From positions 682,001 to 746,000 of the forward strand of contig NZ_CP121208.1 in NCBI RefSeq assembly GCF_029625435.1: a stretch of DNA of 64,000 bases, written 5' to 3'. The translations under genes were made by a program, and so were the position numbers. Shown one piece after another: positions 18,116 to 27,170 of this stretch. Within the stretch, counting starts at the first letter, position 1, and each line of letters starts with the position of its first letter. The notes beneath the pieces are model-generated. The model saw only the letters and a list, made by a program, of their open reading frames with translations, had not been told where the DNA came from and searched no databases. The stretch comes from Arcanobacterium canis. GTDB lineage: Bacteria; Actinomycetota; Actinomycetes; Actinomycetales; Actinomycetaceae.

Positions 18116-19243
18116 TCACTGCGCGGTTTCGAATGCACGAACCTGCGGACCGAGGCCGGCCGGTTTTTCGGGAACATTCTCAACGGCCATACGAGCCGCG
18201 AAGGACTTGTACGCCCAGAAGGTGTATCCGAGAACAATCGGCACGAAGATCACTGCTGCGATGGTCATCACCACCTGGGTGGGGCCAGTTGCCGAGGCCT
18301 GTGCCAACGTGAGGTTGTACTTGCTGTCCACAGATGACTTCAGAGCATTAGCTCCGAAGGTCAGGAAGACGAAGACAACAGCAAACGCGATAGCAGTGAA
18401 AGAGGAGAAGAATGCTGCGACATCCTTGTTCGTGGAAGCAAAGAAAGCAGCAGCGATGAATGCAACTGCGGCAACCGCAAGCGGAATGATGCTCAGCGCA
18501 TTGGCAGAGTAAGCGAAGTTTGCCCACATGCCCCATGCAGCTGCGCCAACAACTGTGACCAGAGTCAGCTTCTTTGCGAGATCAAGATTGCGAGTGGAGA
18601 ACTCTCCGCGAGTCTTAATGGCCATGAAGAGTGCGCCGTGCGTGGCGAAAATTGCGAGGAACACGAGACCAGAGAACACCGTGAACGGAGTGAACAGCGA
18701 GAAGAAACCACCCGTTAGGAAGTGCTGGTCGCCAGCCTTGAGCGCTGCATCTACTGCGTTTGGATCAGCAGCTGTAAAAGCGCCGTTTTCAAAGTGTCCC
18801 ACTTCGATTTTCATGCCTTGTACGAGGTTGCCGAATGCAACACCCCAGACAAGGGTCGCAAGCCATGCAACGCTTGTGTGGAGAATATCCCACACCTGGC
18901 GCCACTTAGCGGTATTGATCTTCCCTCGCCACTCAAGTGCGCAGATGCGAATGATGAGAAGAACGAGGATAAGTACCAGAGCGGTGTACATTCCTGAGAA
19001 CATCGTCGCGTACCACTCAGGGAATGCTGCGAAAGTAGCGCCACCAGCGGTGAGCAAGAATACTTCATTGCCATCCCAGTGCGGGCCAATAGTGCCCAGA
19101 GCGAGGCGTCGCTCGCGGTCATTCTTTGCCACGAAGGGGAAGAGCATACCGACGCCGAAGCCGAAGCCTTCAAGTGTGAGGTAGCCAATCCACAAAACGG
19201 CGATCAGGATAAACCAGAGAATCTGAAGAAAAGTAAGTTCCAT
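18116..19243 (-). CDS. cydB: cytochrome d ubiquinol oxidase subunit II
   Basis: 375-residue polytopic membrane protein, CydB of cytochrome bd oxidase, which reduces oxygen at low tension. Typical segments are LWIGYLTLEGFGFGVGML near the N-terminus, GPHWDGNEVFLLTAGGATFAAFP, and the C-terminal FVPIVLGYTFWAYKSF. Eight or more membrane helices are evident. It lies 11 bases after cydA and ends before a strong hairpin. It forms the oxidase with CydA. Confidence 0.95.
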   Translation of the reverse strand: MELTFLQILWFILIAVLWIGYLTLEGFGFGVGMLFPFVAKNDRERRLALGTIGPHWDGNEVFLLTAGGATFAAFPEWYATMFSGMYTALVLILVLLIIRICALEWRGKINTAKWRQVWDILHTSVAWLATLVWGVAFGNLVQGMKIEVGHFENGAFTAADPNAVDAALKAGDQHFLTGGFFSLFTPFTVFSGLVFLAIFATHGALFMAIKTRGEFSTRNLDLAKKLTLVTVVGAAAWGMWANFAYSANALSIIPLAVAAVAFIAAAFFASTNKDVAAFFSSFTAIAFAVVFVFLTFGANALKSSVDSKYNLTLAQASATGPTQVVMTIAAVIFVPIVLGYTFWAYKSFAARMAVENVPEKPAGLGPQVRAFETAQ

Positions 19244-19254
19244 GTTGACTCTCC

Positions 19255-20760
19255 TTAGTAGTTGAAGCTCAGGGTAGCGTTGGGTTCGGCCTTGAGGTCA
19301 ACCGACTTCACCTCGTAGTTGGCATTCGTGTTGATGCCTTCCTTGGTGTAGCGCTTAACGAGAAGGAACCACACGATTCCCAAAGCCGCGTAGAGCAGGG
19401 TGAAGACGATCATCGAGATCGCGATCTCTGCTGAGAGAACAGTCGGTGATACTGCGTTCTGAGTCAGAAGCTTGACCATCTGGTTGGAGTCCTTGACACC
19501 CATTTCCGACACGATTGGGTAGACAACCCATGGCTGACGCCCCATCTCGGTGAGGATCCAGCCAAAGATCGATGCAAGGTATGGGAAGGGGATTGTCCAG
19601 ACGAAAAGCTGAGCGAGTCCCTTCGAGGTGGGGAGTTTGTCTGCCTTGATGGCGAAGAGGCCGATCAGCGACAGCAGGAATGATGCGAAGCCAAGGCCCA
19701 TCATGATGCGGAACGAATAGAACGCGATGAAAACATTCGGAATGTAATTGATCGGTTGACCATTGACTTCAGCGCCGAAAGTCTTTGCAAACTGTTCTTG
19801 GAGGTCCTTGGTTCCTGGGATATAAGAATCTGGACCAGTGAAGTGGTTAGTTGCAGCGAAGGATTCCAAACCGGGGATCGGGATCGTGATCACGGAGTCC
19901 TCTGAGAGTGTGGTTGACGTCAGAGCCAGACCAAGCTTGTGTGCTTCACCGCCTTCGTAGATACCCATTGCGGCAGACATCTTGGTGGGCTGAATTTCTC
20001 CAACATGCTGGCCCATAAAGTGGCCGGTGCCGATCACCAACAGTGAAGAAACGAGCATCGTCATGAGACCGAACCGTGCGGCTGGCTTCCAGTAATTAGT
20101 CGCTTCAGTGACATCGCCTGCGTGCATACGGCGAACGAGCCACCATAGAGAAATACCCGAGATCAGCGCGCCTGCTACGAGCAGCGAAGCCGTGATGGTG
20201 TGTGCGAATGCGTACAGTGTGGTGGGGGAGAAAATGACCTTCAGGAATCCACCGATTCCTTCGAGCTCTGCGCGCCCAGTTTCAGGGTTGTACACGCCTC
20301 CAACCGGGTGCTGCATGAAGGAATTTGCGGCAAGAATAAACAGTGCCGAGATGTTCGTTCCCAGTGCTGCGAGCCAAATCGATGCGGTGTGTGCCTTGGG
20401 CGATACGCGACCGCGGCCGAAGATCCATACTCCTAGGAAGACGGACTCCAAGAAGAATGCGAGGAGAGCTTCGAATGCGAGTGGAGCGCCGAAGATATCA
20501 CCGACAAATCGGGAGTACTCGGACCAGTTCATGCCGAACTGGAATTCCTGGACGATTCCGGTTGCCACACCAAGGGCAAAATTAATGAGGAGGATCTTGC
20601 CGAAGAACTCAGAAAGTCGGAGCCATCGCTGGTCTCCGCTCTTGAGCCACCGAGTTTGCATCACTGCAACCAGTGGCGAAAGTCCGATTGTCAACGGGAC
20701 CAACAGGAAGTGGTACACCGTTGTGATACCGAACTGCCAACGTGCGAGGTCGACGTTCAC
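19255..20760 (-). CDS. cydA: cytochrome ubiquinol oxidase subunit I
   Basis: 501-residue CydA, the haem-bearing subunit of cytochrome bd. The N-terminus MNVDLARWQFGITTVYHFLL holds an early conserved His; GRQPW (in EMGRQPWVVYP) and FAALGTN-like helices are also present, along with about nine membrane spans. The Q-loop between the central helices is of ordinary short type. The start is GTG at 20760 with AAAGGTGATCG before it. First gene of cydAB-cydDC-kinase; its mRNA leader can form a hairpin at 20787-20807. Confidence 0.95.
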   Translation of the reverse strand: MNVDLARWQFGITTVYHFLLVPLTIGLSPLVAVMQTRWLKSGDQRWLRLSEFFGKILLINFALGVATGIVQEFQFGMNWSEYSRFVGDIFGAPLAFEALLAFFLESVFLGVWIFGRGRVSPKAHTASIWLAALGTNISALFILAANSFMQHPVGGVYNPETGRAELEGIGGFLKVIFSPTTLYAFAHTITASLLVAGALISGISLWWLVRRMHAGDVTEATNYWKPAARFGLMTMLVSSLLVIGTGHFMGQHVGEIQPTKMSAAMGIYEGGEAHKLGLALTSTTLSEDSVITIPIPGLESFAATNHFTGPDSYIPGTKDLQEQFAKTFGAEVNGQPINYIPNVFIAFYSFRIMMGLGFASFLLSLIGLFAIKADKLPTSKGLAQLFVWTIPFPYLASIFGWILTEMGRQPWVVYPIVSEMGVKDSNQMVKLLTQNAVSPTVLSAEIAISMIVFTLLYAALGIVWFLLVKRYTKEGINTNANYEVKSVDLKAEPNATLSFNY

Positions 20761-21118
20761 TCGATCACCTTTCTTAGACGTTGTGTCGGCTCGATTGTGT
20801 CGAGCCGCTTCTCGAGTGATCCGGTGAGTGAGGACTCTCGAGACTCTGACTCCTCCATCTTCCTCGCTTTTATGGCATATTTCCAGCTATTAGGGTACAT
20901 TTTCCAAGCTGTTAGCTACATCGCGTTTCTGACAAATTGAGCAAAGTATGTAAGGAAATTTTTATATCCCCGAAGTGTGACGTTTTTCGAGCTAAAAAAG
21001 ATTCTGACACCCAATTCCCTGCTGTCAATTCATTGACATGTGATCCGGGATTTTGGTCCTATTTTTGGGATTTTCGGATGTGTGTCCCACCATTCTTCGC
21101 CCTTCGACGCGAGCAGTG
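20761..21118. promoter_or_regulatory. divergent control region between cydA and rne
   Basis: About 360 bases without a gene. Near cydA the leader can fold as CGGCTCGA / TCGAGCCG (20787-20794 / 20800-20807). The middle part (20870-21060) is A+T-rich with TTGTCA on the minus strand near 20930 as a possible -35 box for cydA, but no -10 at good spacing could be fixed. An operator for the DevR-like regulator may lie here; no clear dyad was found by eye. Confidence 0.4.
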
Positions 21119-21273
21119 TAGAATAAGTGCGGACGGAGGACATCGCTCCGTATAGAGAAAGTTGTGCGCCGCGTGAGCGTTGCCGCCCTTTCTCTCTACC
21201 GAAGACTTCCGCGAACTTGATTCGCGACAACCTGCGTGCTGTCGATGTCTGCATGCGCTACAGGAGAATAAAG
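21119..21273 (+). promoter_or_regulatory. rne promoter -10 and structured 5' leader
   Basis: TAGAAT at 21119-21124 is followed by about 145 bases before the rne ATG. The leader holds CGGAG/CTCCG (21134-21138 / 21146-21150) and AGAGAAAG/CTTTCTCT (21154-21161 / 21188-21195). A long, foldable leader suits post-transcriptional control of RNase E. An open frame runs through it in phase with rne, but the ribosome site AGGAG before 21274 argues that it is untranslated. Confidence 0.55.
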
Positions 21274-23847
21274 ATGGCTGAAGAAGCCAATGAGAAAGTG
21301 GCCTCCACGGGTGCCACTGAAAAGACCGTAACTAAACGAGCATCGCGCTCCCGCAAGGCTCCGGCAAAGCATGAAGGTGCAGCGGAATCTGTTGCGCAGT
21401 CACTCGCGGTGCTTGCTCAAGAAAAGGGAAAATCAGTTTTTTCTGAAGCTGACAATACTGCACATGCTACCGACGTCGTTGCTTCGGCTCCGATGACAGC
21501 TTTGCTTTTCCAGGAGCCAGATGTCGAAAAGGCTGTTCGTGCCCGCCGTGCGCGCAAGAGTGTTGCGGTTGAAGAATCTGAAGTAGCGTCGGATGAATCT
21601 GTGTCAAACAGTGAAGAAGATGCCCCGAAACGCCGGCGTCGTGGAACGCGTGGTGGTCGCAAGAGCGCCGAGGTTGAAGTCGGTAGCCCTCAAGAAGAGG
21701 TGCCCGTTAACGATGCAGTCCAGGAAACGCCGAAGAAGAAGCGGACGCGTCGCAAGAAGTCATCTGAAAGTGAAGAGTCCACACCGGTTGAGAAGGCTGA
21801 CTCTATGAATGATGAGGAAACCGTCGAATCTGACGAGATGGAAGTCGCGGTTCGTCGTCGCCGACGTCGTCGCTCTGACTCGGAGGAAGTCTCAGCTCCC
21901 CGCGGCTCGACTCGTCTAGAGGCAAAGCGTCAGCGCCGCAAGGAAAGCCGTGCAGCGGGCCGACGTCGGCAGACGGTATCTGAAGCGGAGTACCTGGCAC
22001 GCCGTGAATCAGTTGATCGTGAGATGTTGGTCCGTGAACGTGACGGTCTGAACCAGATTGCCGTTATTGAAGACGGCGTACTCGTTGAGCATTTCGTGGC
22101 CCGCCACACGCAGACATCCATGGTCGGCAACGTTTACCTCGGCCGTGTGCAAAATGTGTTGCCTTCGATGGAGGCGGCGTTTGTCGATATCGGCAAGGGG
22201 AGAAATGCTGTTCTTTATGCTGGTGAAGTGAACTGGGAAGCGGCCGGGCTTGAGGGTAAACCTCGCAAGATTGAGCAAGCGCTCAAGAGTGGCGATACCG
22301 TGCTCGTTCAAGTGACGAAGGATCCGATTGGCCACAAGGGCGCTCGACTGACCTCGCAGGTCACTCTTGCTGGACGTCACCTCGTCCTTGTTCCCTCAGG
22401 TGCAATGACCGGAATTTCGCGCAAGCTCCCTGAGCGTGAGCGGACCCGCCTGAAGAAGATCCTGAAGGAAATTGTTCCGGCAGGACACGGTGTTATCGTT
22501 CGTACTGCCGCAGAGGGTGCTACGGAAGAGCAGCTGCGTGACGACATCGAGCGTCTGACCAAGAGCTGGGAAGATATTGAGGCGAAATCGAAGTCCACGA
22601 AGAACGCACCGTCGCTACTGAAGGGTGAACCTGAACTGGCTGTTCGTGTGGTTCGCGATATCTTCAATGAGGATTTCCGTTCATTGAAGGTGCAAGGTGA
22701 CAATGCGTGGGCCACAATTTCGGAGTATGTCAAAGATCTTTCGCCTGAGTTGATCGACCGTGTGGAGCACTGGGAATCGGCCGATGATATTTTCGCCGCA
22801 AATCGCGTTGACGAGCAGCTCCAAAAGGCGTTTGACCGCAAAGTGATTCTGCCGTCGGGTGGTTCGCTGGTTATTGATCGCACTGAAGCAATGACGGTCA
22901 TCGACGTCAACACTGGAAAGTTCACCGGTGCCAAGGGTGGAACCTTGGAAGAAACCGTTACCATGAACAACCTCGAAGCGGCTGAAGAGATCGTGCGTCA
23001 GCTACGTTTGCGTGATATCGGCGGAATTATTGTCGTTGACTTCATTGATATGGTTCTTGAGGCAAATCGTGACCTCGTGCTTCGCCGTTTGATCGAATGC
23101 TTGGGCCGGGACCGTACCCGTCACCAGGTAGCCGAAGTGACGAGCCTTGGGTTGGTTCAGATGACGCGTAAGCGTGTGGGGCAGGGGCTCGTGGAGGCGT
23201 TCTCCACTACCTGTGAAGCGTGTGAAGGCCGTGGCTACATTACTCACGAACATCCTGTTGAGCGTGGAGAAACGACCGAGCAAGCTGAAAAGGCTGATGC
23301 GAAGCGTGATAAGTCTTATTCCAAGAAGGCGAAAGCTGAGACTGAGCAAATTGATGATTCAAAGCGCTCTGAGGTGAAAGCTGCATTGAATTCAATCGCG
23401 GCGGCTGCTGTACACAAGCATGACGAGGCCGAGGCTTCGAATAATGCTGCAGACGGTGTGAATGACATGGCGGGAGGCGATATGCCCACGCGTGGCCGTG
23501 GCCGGCGTGGGCGTGGAAAGAAGTCTGACGACTCTTCGTCTCAGACACACTCGCCTGTGAATGAGGATGGCATGGAGGAAAAGCCGGCTCGACGTCGGGG
23601 GCGTCCTCGTAAGGCTTCTGTAGATCAGGAGCAACATGATCGTTATTCGTCGGGCGATTCTGCGCCGGTGAAGATGGAAGATGCTGATCAGGCTCGCACT
23701 GAAGACGAAGCAACACGTACTGCGGGCGAAGTGCAGGAGTCAGCGACGAATAAACCCGCACGTCGAAGCAGAATTATTTCTTCGTCGGGGACGATTACCC
23801 CTCCTTCTTCGGCAACTTCGGCGTTCCTGAGCTTCCCGAAGAAGTAA
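21274..23847 (+). CDS. rne: ribonuclease E/G family protein
   Basis: 857-residue RNase E-type endoribonuclease. The catalytic core is central (about 230-690): an S1 RNA-binding domain with GNVYLGRVQNVLPSMEAAFV, the DNase I-like site with VIDVNTGKFTG and VVDFIDMV, and the zinc-link CEACEGRG. Both flanks are long, charged and low-complexity (basic RRRRRG- and KKKRTRRKK-type clusters N-terminally, Arg/Gly-rich C-terminally). Split flanks with a central core are typical for actinobacterial RNase E. ATG at 21274 has AGGAG upstream. It likely degrades mRNA and processes rRNA, and may scaffold a degradosome. Confidence 0.93.
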   Translation: MAEEANEKVASTGATEKTVTKRASRSRKAPAKHEGAAESVAQSLAVLAQEKGKSVFSEADNTAHATDVVASAPMTALLFQEPDVEKAVRARRARKSVAVEESEVASDESVSNSEEDAPKRRRRGTRGGRKSAEVEVGSPQEEVPVNDAVQETPKKKRTRRKKSSESEESTPVEKADSMNDEETVESDEMEVAVRRRRRRRSDSEEVSAPRGSTRLEAKRQRRKESRAAGRRRQTVSEAEYLARRESVDREMLVRERDGLNQIAVIEDGVLVEHFVARHTQTSMVGNVYLGRVQNVLPSMEAAFVDIGKGRNAVLYAGEVNWEAAGLEGKPRKIEQALKSGDTVLVQVTKDPIGHKGARLTSQVTLAGRHLVLVPSGAMTGISRKLPERERTRLKKILKEIVPAGHGVIVRTAAEGATEEQLRDDIERLTKSWEDIEAKSKSTKNAPSLLKGEPELAVRVVRDIFNEDFRSLKVQGDNAWATISEYVKDLSPELIDRVEHWESADDIFAANRVDEQLQKAFDRKVILPSGGSLVIDRTEAMTVIDVNTGKFTGAKGGTLEETVTMNNLEAAEEIVRQLRLRDIGGIIVVDFIDMVLEANRDLVLRRLIECLGRDRTRHQVAEVTSLGLVQMTRKRVGQGLVEAFSTTCEACEGRGYITHEHPVERGETTEQAEKADAKRDKSYSKKAKAETEQIDDSKRSEVKAALNSIAAAAVHKHDEAEASNNAADGVNDMAGGDMPTRGRGRRGRGKKSDDSSSQTHSPVNEDGMEEKPARRRGRPRKASVDQEQHDRYSSGDSAPVKMEDADQARTEDEATRTAGEVQESATNKPARRSRIISSSGTITPPSSATSAFLSFPKK

Positions 23848-23857
23848 AGGAAAAGAA

Positions 23858-23903
23858 AGGTGAAACTGTGGCGTGCGTCGCCGTATGCCAACTTGTTTCA
23901 CCT
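23858..23903 (+). terminator. hairpin after rne
   Basis: AGGTGAAAC (23858-23866) pairs with GTTTCACCT (23895-23903), with a further imperfect inner stem. It starts 10 bases after the rne stop. Confidence 0.6.
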
Positions 23904-23924
23904 GACGAATCCATTTATTATGGA

Positions 23925-23955
23925 TTGTCGGCGCGTTGTTACGCGTCCCTATAAT
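23925..23955 (+). promoter_or_regulatory. promoter of rplU-rpmA
   Basis: A perfect -10 TATAAT is at 23950-23955; TTGTCG at 23925-23930 is a possible -35 with 19-base spacing. The transcript would start near 23962, leaving about 40 bases before rplU. Confidence 0.65.
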
Positions 23956-24000
23956 CGTAAGTGCACTTCGGTGCATCCCAACTGACGGAAGATGAGCAAA

Positions 24001-24306
24001 ATGGTTTACGCGATTGTGAAGGCAGGCGGCCACCAGGAGAAGGTGTCCGTCGGATCCATCATCGTTGTGGACAAGATGGCAGGCGAAGCCGGCGAGAAGG
24101 TCGAGCTTGAGCCACTGATGCTCGTCGACGGTGACAAGGTCACCACCGCCGCCGAGGGTATTACCGCTAAGGTTACTGCCGAAATTGTTCGCGATGAAAA
24201 GGGTCCGAAGATCTCGATCATCAAGTACAAGAACAAGACTGGCTACCGTAAGCGTATGGGTCATCGCCAGAAGCTGACCCGCCTCAAGGTTACCGGCATT
24301 AAGTGA
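24001..24306 (+). CDS. rplU: 50S ribosomal protein L21
   Basis: 101-residue L21 starting [19 protein letters not shown] and ending with [17 protein letters not shown], matching the family throughout. An in-frame ATG at 23992 would add three residues but GGAAG at 23986-23990 is too close to it; spacing favours 24001. rpmA follows after 38 bases, the universal rplU-rpmA order. In most bacteria obg comes next; here it is 5.4 kb away behind a lactate cluster. Confidence 0.95.
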   Translation: MVYAIVKAGGHQEKVSVGSIIVVDKMAGEAGEKVELEPLMLVDGDKVTTAAEGITAKVTAEIVRDEKGPKISIIKYKNKTGYRKRMGHRQKLTRLKVTGIK

Positions 24307-24344
24307 CCACGGTCCGTCCCGAGCTTTAGAGAAGAAGGTCTGAA

Positions 24345-24602
24345 ATGGCACATAAGAAGGGCGCGAGCTCCTCGAATAACGGTCGCGATTCGAACGCGAA
24401 GCGCCTCGGCGTGAAGCGCTTCGGCGGCCAGGTAGTGAACGCGGGTGAGATCCTCATCCGTCAGCGTGGCACCAAGTTCCACCCAGGTGCCAACGTTGGC
24501 CGTGGCAAAGATGATACCTTGTTCGCCCTTGAGGCTGGCACGGTTGAATTCGGCGTTCGCCGCGATCGTAAGGTCGTGAACGTCGTGGCTGCGCAGGCCT
24601 GA
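24345..24602 (+). CDS. rpmA: 50S ribosomal protein L27
   Basis: 85-residue L27 starting [20 protein letters not shown] with the typical LGVKRFGGQ and [12 protein letters not shown] segments. The N-terminus begins directly with the mature-type sequence and lacks the cleavable extension known in some Firmicutes. ATG is preceded by GAGAAGG. It ends before a strong hairpin with a T-rich tail. Confidence 0.96.
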   Translation: MAHKKGASSSNNGRDSNAKRLGVKRFGGQVVNAGEILIRQRGTKFHPGANVGRGKDDTLFALEAGTVEFGVRRDRKVVNVVAAQA

Positions 24603-24639
24603 GCCTGAGCAGAGGAGAAATCCTCACACAACATATTTC

Positions 24640-24677
24640 AAAAGTCGAGGCTGGGAGTTATCCCGGCCTCGACTTTT
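24640..24677 (+). terminator. terminator of rplU-rpmA
   Basis: AAAAGTCGAGGC pairs with GCCTCGACTTTT, with the stem continuing inward to a 4-base loop; TTTTCTT closes the run. Confidence 0.85.
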
Positions 24678-24839
24678 CTTATTGAGTGAAAGAATCTTTC
24701 ACACCTTCAGGCGTAGCAACGGAGATGGCGAGATCTGAGCAGGGAATTTTTGTCTCTCTGCATTGTGCGAATCTTCAGCGATGTGCATTTGTGAAGGGAT
24801 CAGTATTGCCTCCATCGTGCTTAAGAAGAAAGATAATGC

Positions 24840-24869
24840 TGCCCCCGTGGCAAGATCACCACGGGGGCA
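24840..24869 (-). terminator. terminator of the lactate operon
   Basis: TGCCCCCGTGG pairs with CCACGGGGGCA with an 8-base loop, 27 bases after the lutC stop on the minus strand. The stretch 24603-24896 holds only this hairpin and the rpmA terminator. Confidence 0.75.
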
Positions 24870-24896
24870 CCATCGATCGATAAACGATAACGAAGT

Positions 24897-25541
24897 TTAG
24901 TCGACGATCACCACGCGAAGGTTGCGTGGCCCGTGAACCCCGGCGACACGCACGAGCTCGATATCAGCGGTTGCTGATGGGCCTGCGATCCAGGTGGTCG
25001 GTCGTGTCGGGTTTTCACCGAGAATGCGCACGGCTTGCGGTACAGTGGGGTACACGTCACGCGCGTACAGAACCACTACGTGGGTATCTGGAATGAGAGT
25101 GATAGCACGACGTCCTTGGTCGGGCTCACCGTCCAGAATAATCGTTCCAGACAAAGAGATCGCCACACGCGAAGCCGTCACGACGGCGTCGGTCTCATCG
25201 AGCTCCTTGTGAGTCAGATGTGATTCACGGGAATCTTCACGCACAGAGCGGCCGTCACGCCCGGCAGCTTCCTTCCAGGAATCCTTCAGGCCGTTCGGCA
25301 CGACCACGGATGACAGACCATTGAGGAAGTGAGCGATGGCATCTTCAATCCCCGCCTCGTTGGTGCGCACGACGACGGCGTTGTAGTCTTCGAGCTTTTC
25401 GATCAGGTCAGCGATCACGGGCTCTGAGCCAGGAGCGTCGGTTCCTTCCATACGGTAGTGACGCTCAACTTCGGGGGTGGGATACGGGGAGTCCTTGAGA
25501 GCTCCACGCACGGCTGCCAAAATGTCTTCGCGGGCACCCAT
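24897..25541 (-). CDS. lutC: lactate utilization protein C (LutC/YkgG)
   Basis: 214-residue LutC/YkgG-family protein, the third part of the LutABC L-lactate oxidising system. It starts MGAREDILAAVRGALKDSP, and its C-terminal half carries ITLIPDTHVVVLY and TWIAGPSATADIELVRVAGVHGPR, a hallmark of the DUF162/LUD domain. ATG at 25541 overlaps the lutB stop by one base (TGATG), and the longer frame upstream is inside lutB and rejected. Last gene of the operon, followed by a hairpin. Confidence 0.9.
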   Translation of the reverse strand: MGAREDILAAVRGALKDSPYPTPEVERHYRMEGTDAPGSEPVIADLIEKLEDYNAVVVRTNEAGIEDAIAHFLNGLSSVVVPNGLKDSWKEAAGRDGRSVREDSRESHLTHKELDETDAVVTASRVAISLSGTIILDGEPDQGRRAITLIPDTHVVVLYARDVYPTVPQAVRILGENPTRPTTWIAGPSATADIELVRVAGVHGPRNLRVVIVD

Positions 25542-27169
25542 CAGTTCTCCTCCTTCGTGTGGATTTGTGAACCAGCAGGCGTTGCTGGTGTTCCCTTTGC
25601 CTTGGTTGGCTCGTTGCCTGCCTTCTCTTCCTCGGCAAGCCAATCTCGGAACGAGCGCGACGGCGGGGCAGGGATGTCCTTGTTGCGGGTCCACGCACTC
25701 ACTGGCCACGGCACAGATGAGATGCGTTCATCCTTACCAGCGACGATACGGCCGAACTTCGCTGCCTTTTCTGCAGTACCCCAGATCTTGCCATTGCCCA
25801 TTACCTTGGATGACACCTTCATACCGATATCCCAACCGTTAGGGATACCGCCGCGGTTCTGCTCGGTGATTTCGTGGCGTAGGTGAACCAGAATTCCCGG
25901 GATGTCAATCTTGACCGGGCAAGCATCGCCACATGCTCCACACAGAGTAGAGGCATAGGGGAGAGTATGAACAGGATCATGATGGTCACGGCCGTCCAGG
26001 AGTTGTGGAGTGAGGATCGCGCCGATCGGACCAGGGTAGACCGAATTGTAGGCATGGCCACCAACGTGCTCGTATACAGGGCACACATTCATGCAAGCAC
26101 CACAGCGAATACAGTTAAGAGCCTCACGGCCAACTTCGTTCGCAAGGGTCTTAGTGCGACCGTTGTCGAGAAGGATCAAGTGGAATTCTTGAGGGCCGTC
26201 TCCTGGGGTGACGCCGGTCCAGAAGGAGGTGTAAGGATTCATCCGCTCGCCAGTGGCCGAACGTGGCAGAAGCTGTGAGAACACCTCGATGTCTTCGTAC
26301 GAAGGAACCATTTTTTCGATGCCGACCACCGAGATCAAGGTCTCTGGAAGTGTCAGGCACATACGGCCATTGCCCTCAGACTCGTATACGGACAGTGCGC
26401 CGGTATCAGCAACCATCATGTTCGAACCAGAGATCGCAACCTTTGCCTTGAGGAATTTTGCGCGCAGGTGCTCACGAGCTGCCATCGCAAGCGCGTGTGG
26501 CTCTGCTTCGAGGTGCTCTGGAGCGTCTTCCATCTCACGCTCGAAGATTTCCTTGATCTCCGCGCGATTACGGTGAATCGCCGGAACCACGATATGCGAG
26601 GGCATATCCTTACCCAACTGGACGATCAGTTCTGCAAGGTCGGTTTCGAACGCATCGATGCCACGCTCAGCCAGGAACTCGTTCATGTTGATTTCCTGGG
26701 TCACCATCGACTTAATCTTGACGACTTCCTTGACCTGCTTTTCTTGCAGAATGGAGTAGATGATTTCGTTGGCTTCCTTGGCATCGCGTGCCCAGTGAAC
26801 GATACCGCCGTGGGCCTGAACGTTTTCTTCCATTTGGACAAGAAGCTCAGGTAGGCGTGACATCGTTGCTGATTTGATCTGAGAAGCGGCGTTGCGCAGG
26901 TCTTGCCAATCTGGCATTTCTTCAACGCGCGCGTTGCGCTTGTTACGGATCGTCGTGGTGGCATAACCCAGATTCTTACGCATCTGAGTGTTCTTCAACG
27001 TCACCTCAGCGCCTTCAGGGAAGGAAGCACCCCAGCGGAGCGTGTTTTGCGGGATCGGATCGCCATTCACCCACTGGTGATGCGTCGATCTAAGCGCGGG
27101 TTCGGCCTTGGTGACCGGAGCACCGGTGAACTTGGAGATTACCTTGGGAATTCCGAGGAATGTGGACAT
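25541..27169 (-). CDS. lutB: lactate utilization iron-sulfur protein LutB
   Basis: 542-residue LutB/YkgF-type protein. An N-terminal LUD domain is followed by two 4Fe-4S clusters, CIRCGACMNVCP and CGACGDACP. It passes electrons from lactate oxidation to LutA/LutC partners. ATG at 27169 lies just after the lutA stop with GAAGGTTGG upstream; a start 12 bases earlier is possible but overlaps lutA. The length is above the common 470-480 because of an N-terminal extension of about 60 residues (TFLGIPKVISKFTG onward). Confidence 0.92.
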   Translation of the reverse strand: MSTFLGIPKVISKFTGAPVTKAEPALRSTHHQWVNGDPIPQNTLRWGASFPEGAEVTLKNTQMRKNLGYATTTIRNKRNARVEEMPDWQDLRNAASQIKSATMSRLPELLVQMEENVQAHGGIVHWARDAKEANEIIYSILQEKQVKEVVKIKSMVTQEINMNEFLAERGIDAFETDLAELIVQLGKDMPSHIVVPAIHRNRAEIKEIFEREMEDAPEHLEAEPHALAMAAREHLRAKFLKAKVAISGSNMMVADTGALSVYESEGNGRMCLTLPETLISVVGIEKMVPSYEDIEVFSQLLPRSATGERMNPYTSFWTGVTPGDGPQEFHLILLDNGRTKTLANEVGREALNCIRCGACMNVCPVYEHVGGHAYNSVYPGPIGAILTPQLLDGRDHHDPVHTLPYASTLCGACGDACPVKIDIPGILVHLRHEITEQNRGGIPNGWDIGMKVSSKVMGNGKIWGTAEKAAKFGRIVAGKDERISSVPWPVSAWTRNKDIPAPPSRSFRDWLAEEEKAGNEPTKAKGTPATPAGSQIHTKEEN

Positions 27170-27170
27170 G

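Noticed and set aside
21127-21273. N-terminal extension of RNase E by 49 codons
   Set aside because: The ATG at 21274 has AGGAG at proper spacing, and the extension lies in a foldable leader immediately after the -10 box.
24686-24883. 65-codon frame between rpmA and lutC
   Set aside because: It overlaps the lutC terminator, lacks a ribosome site and resembles no family.
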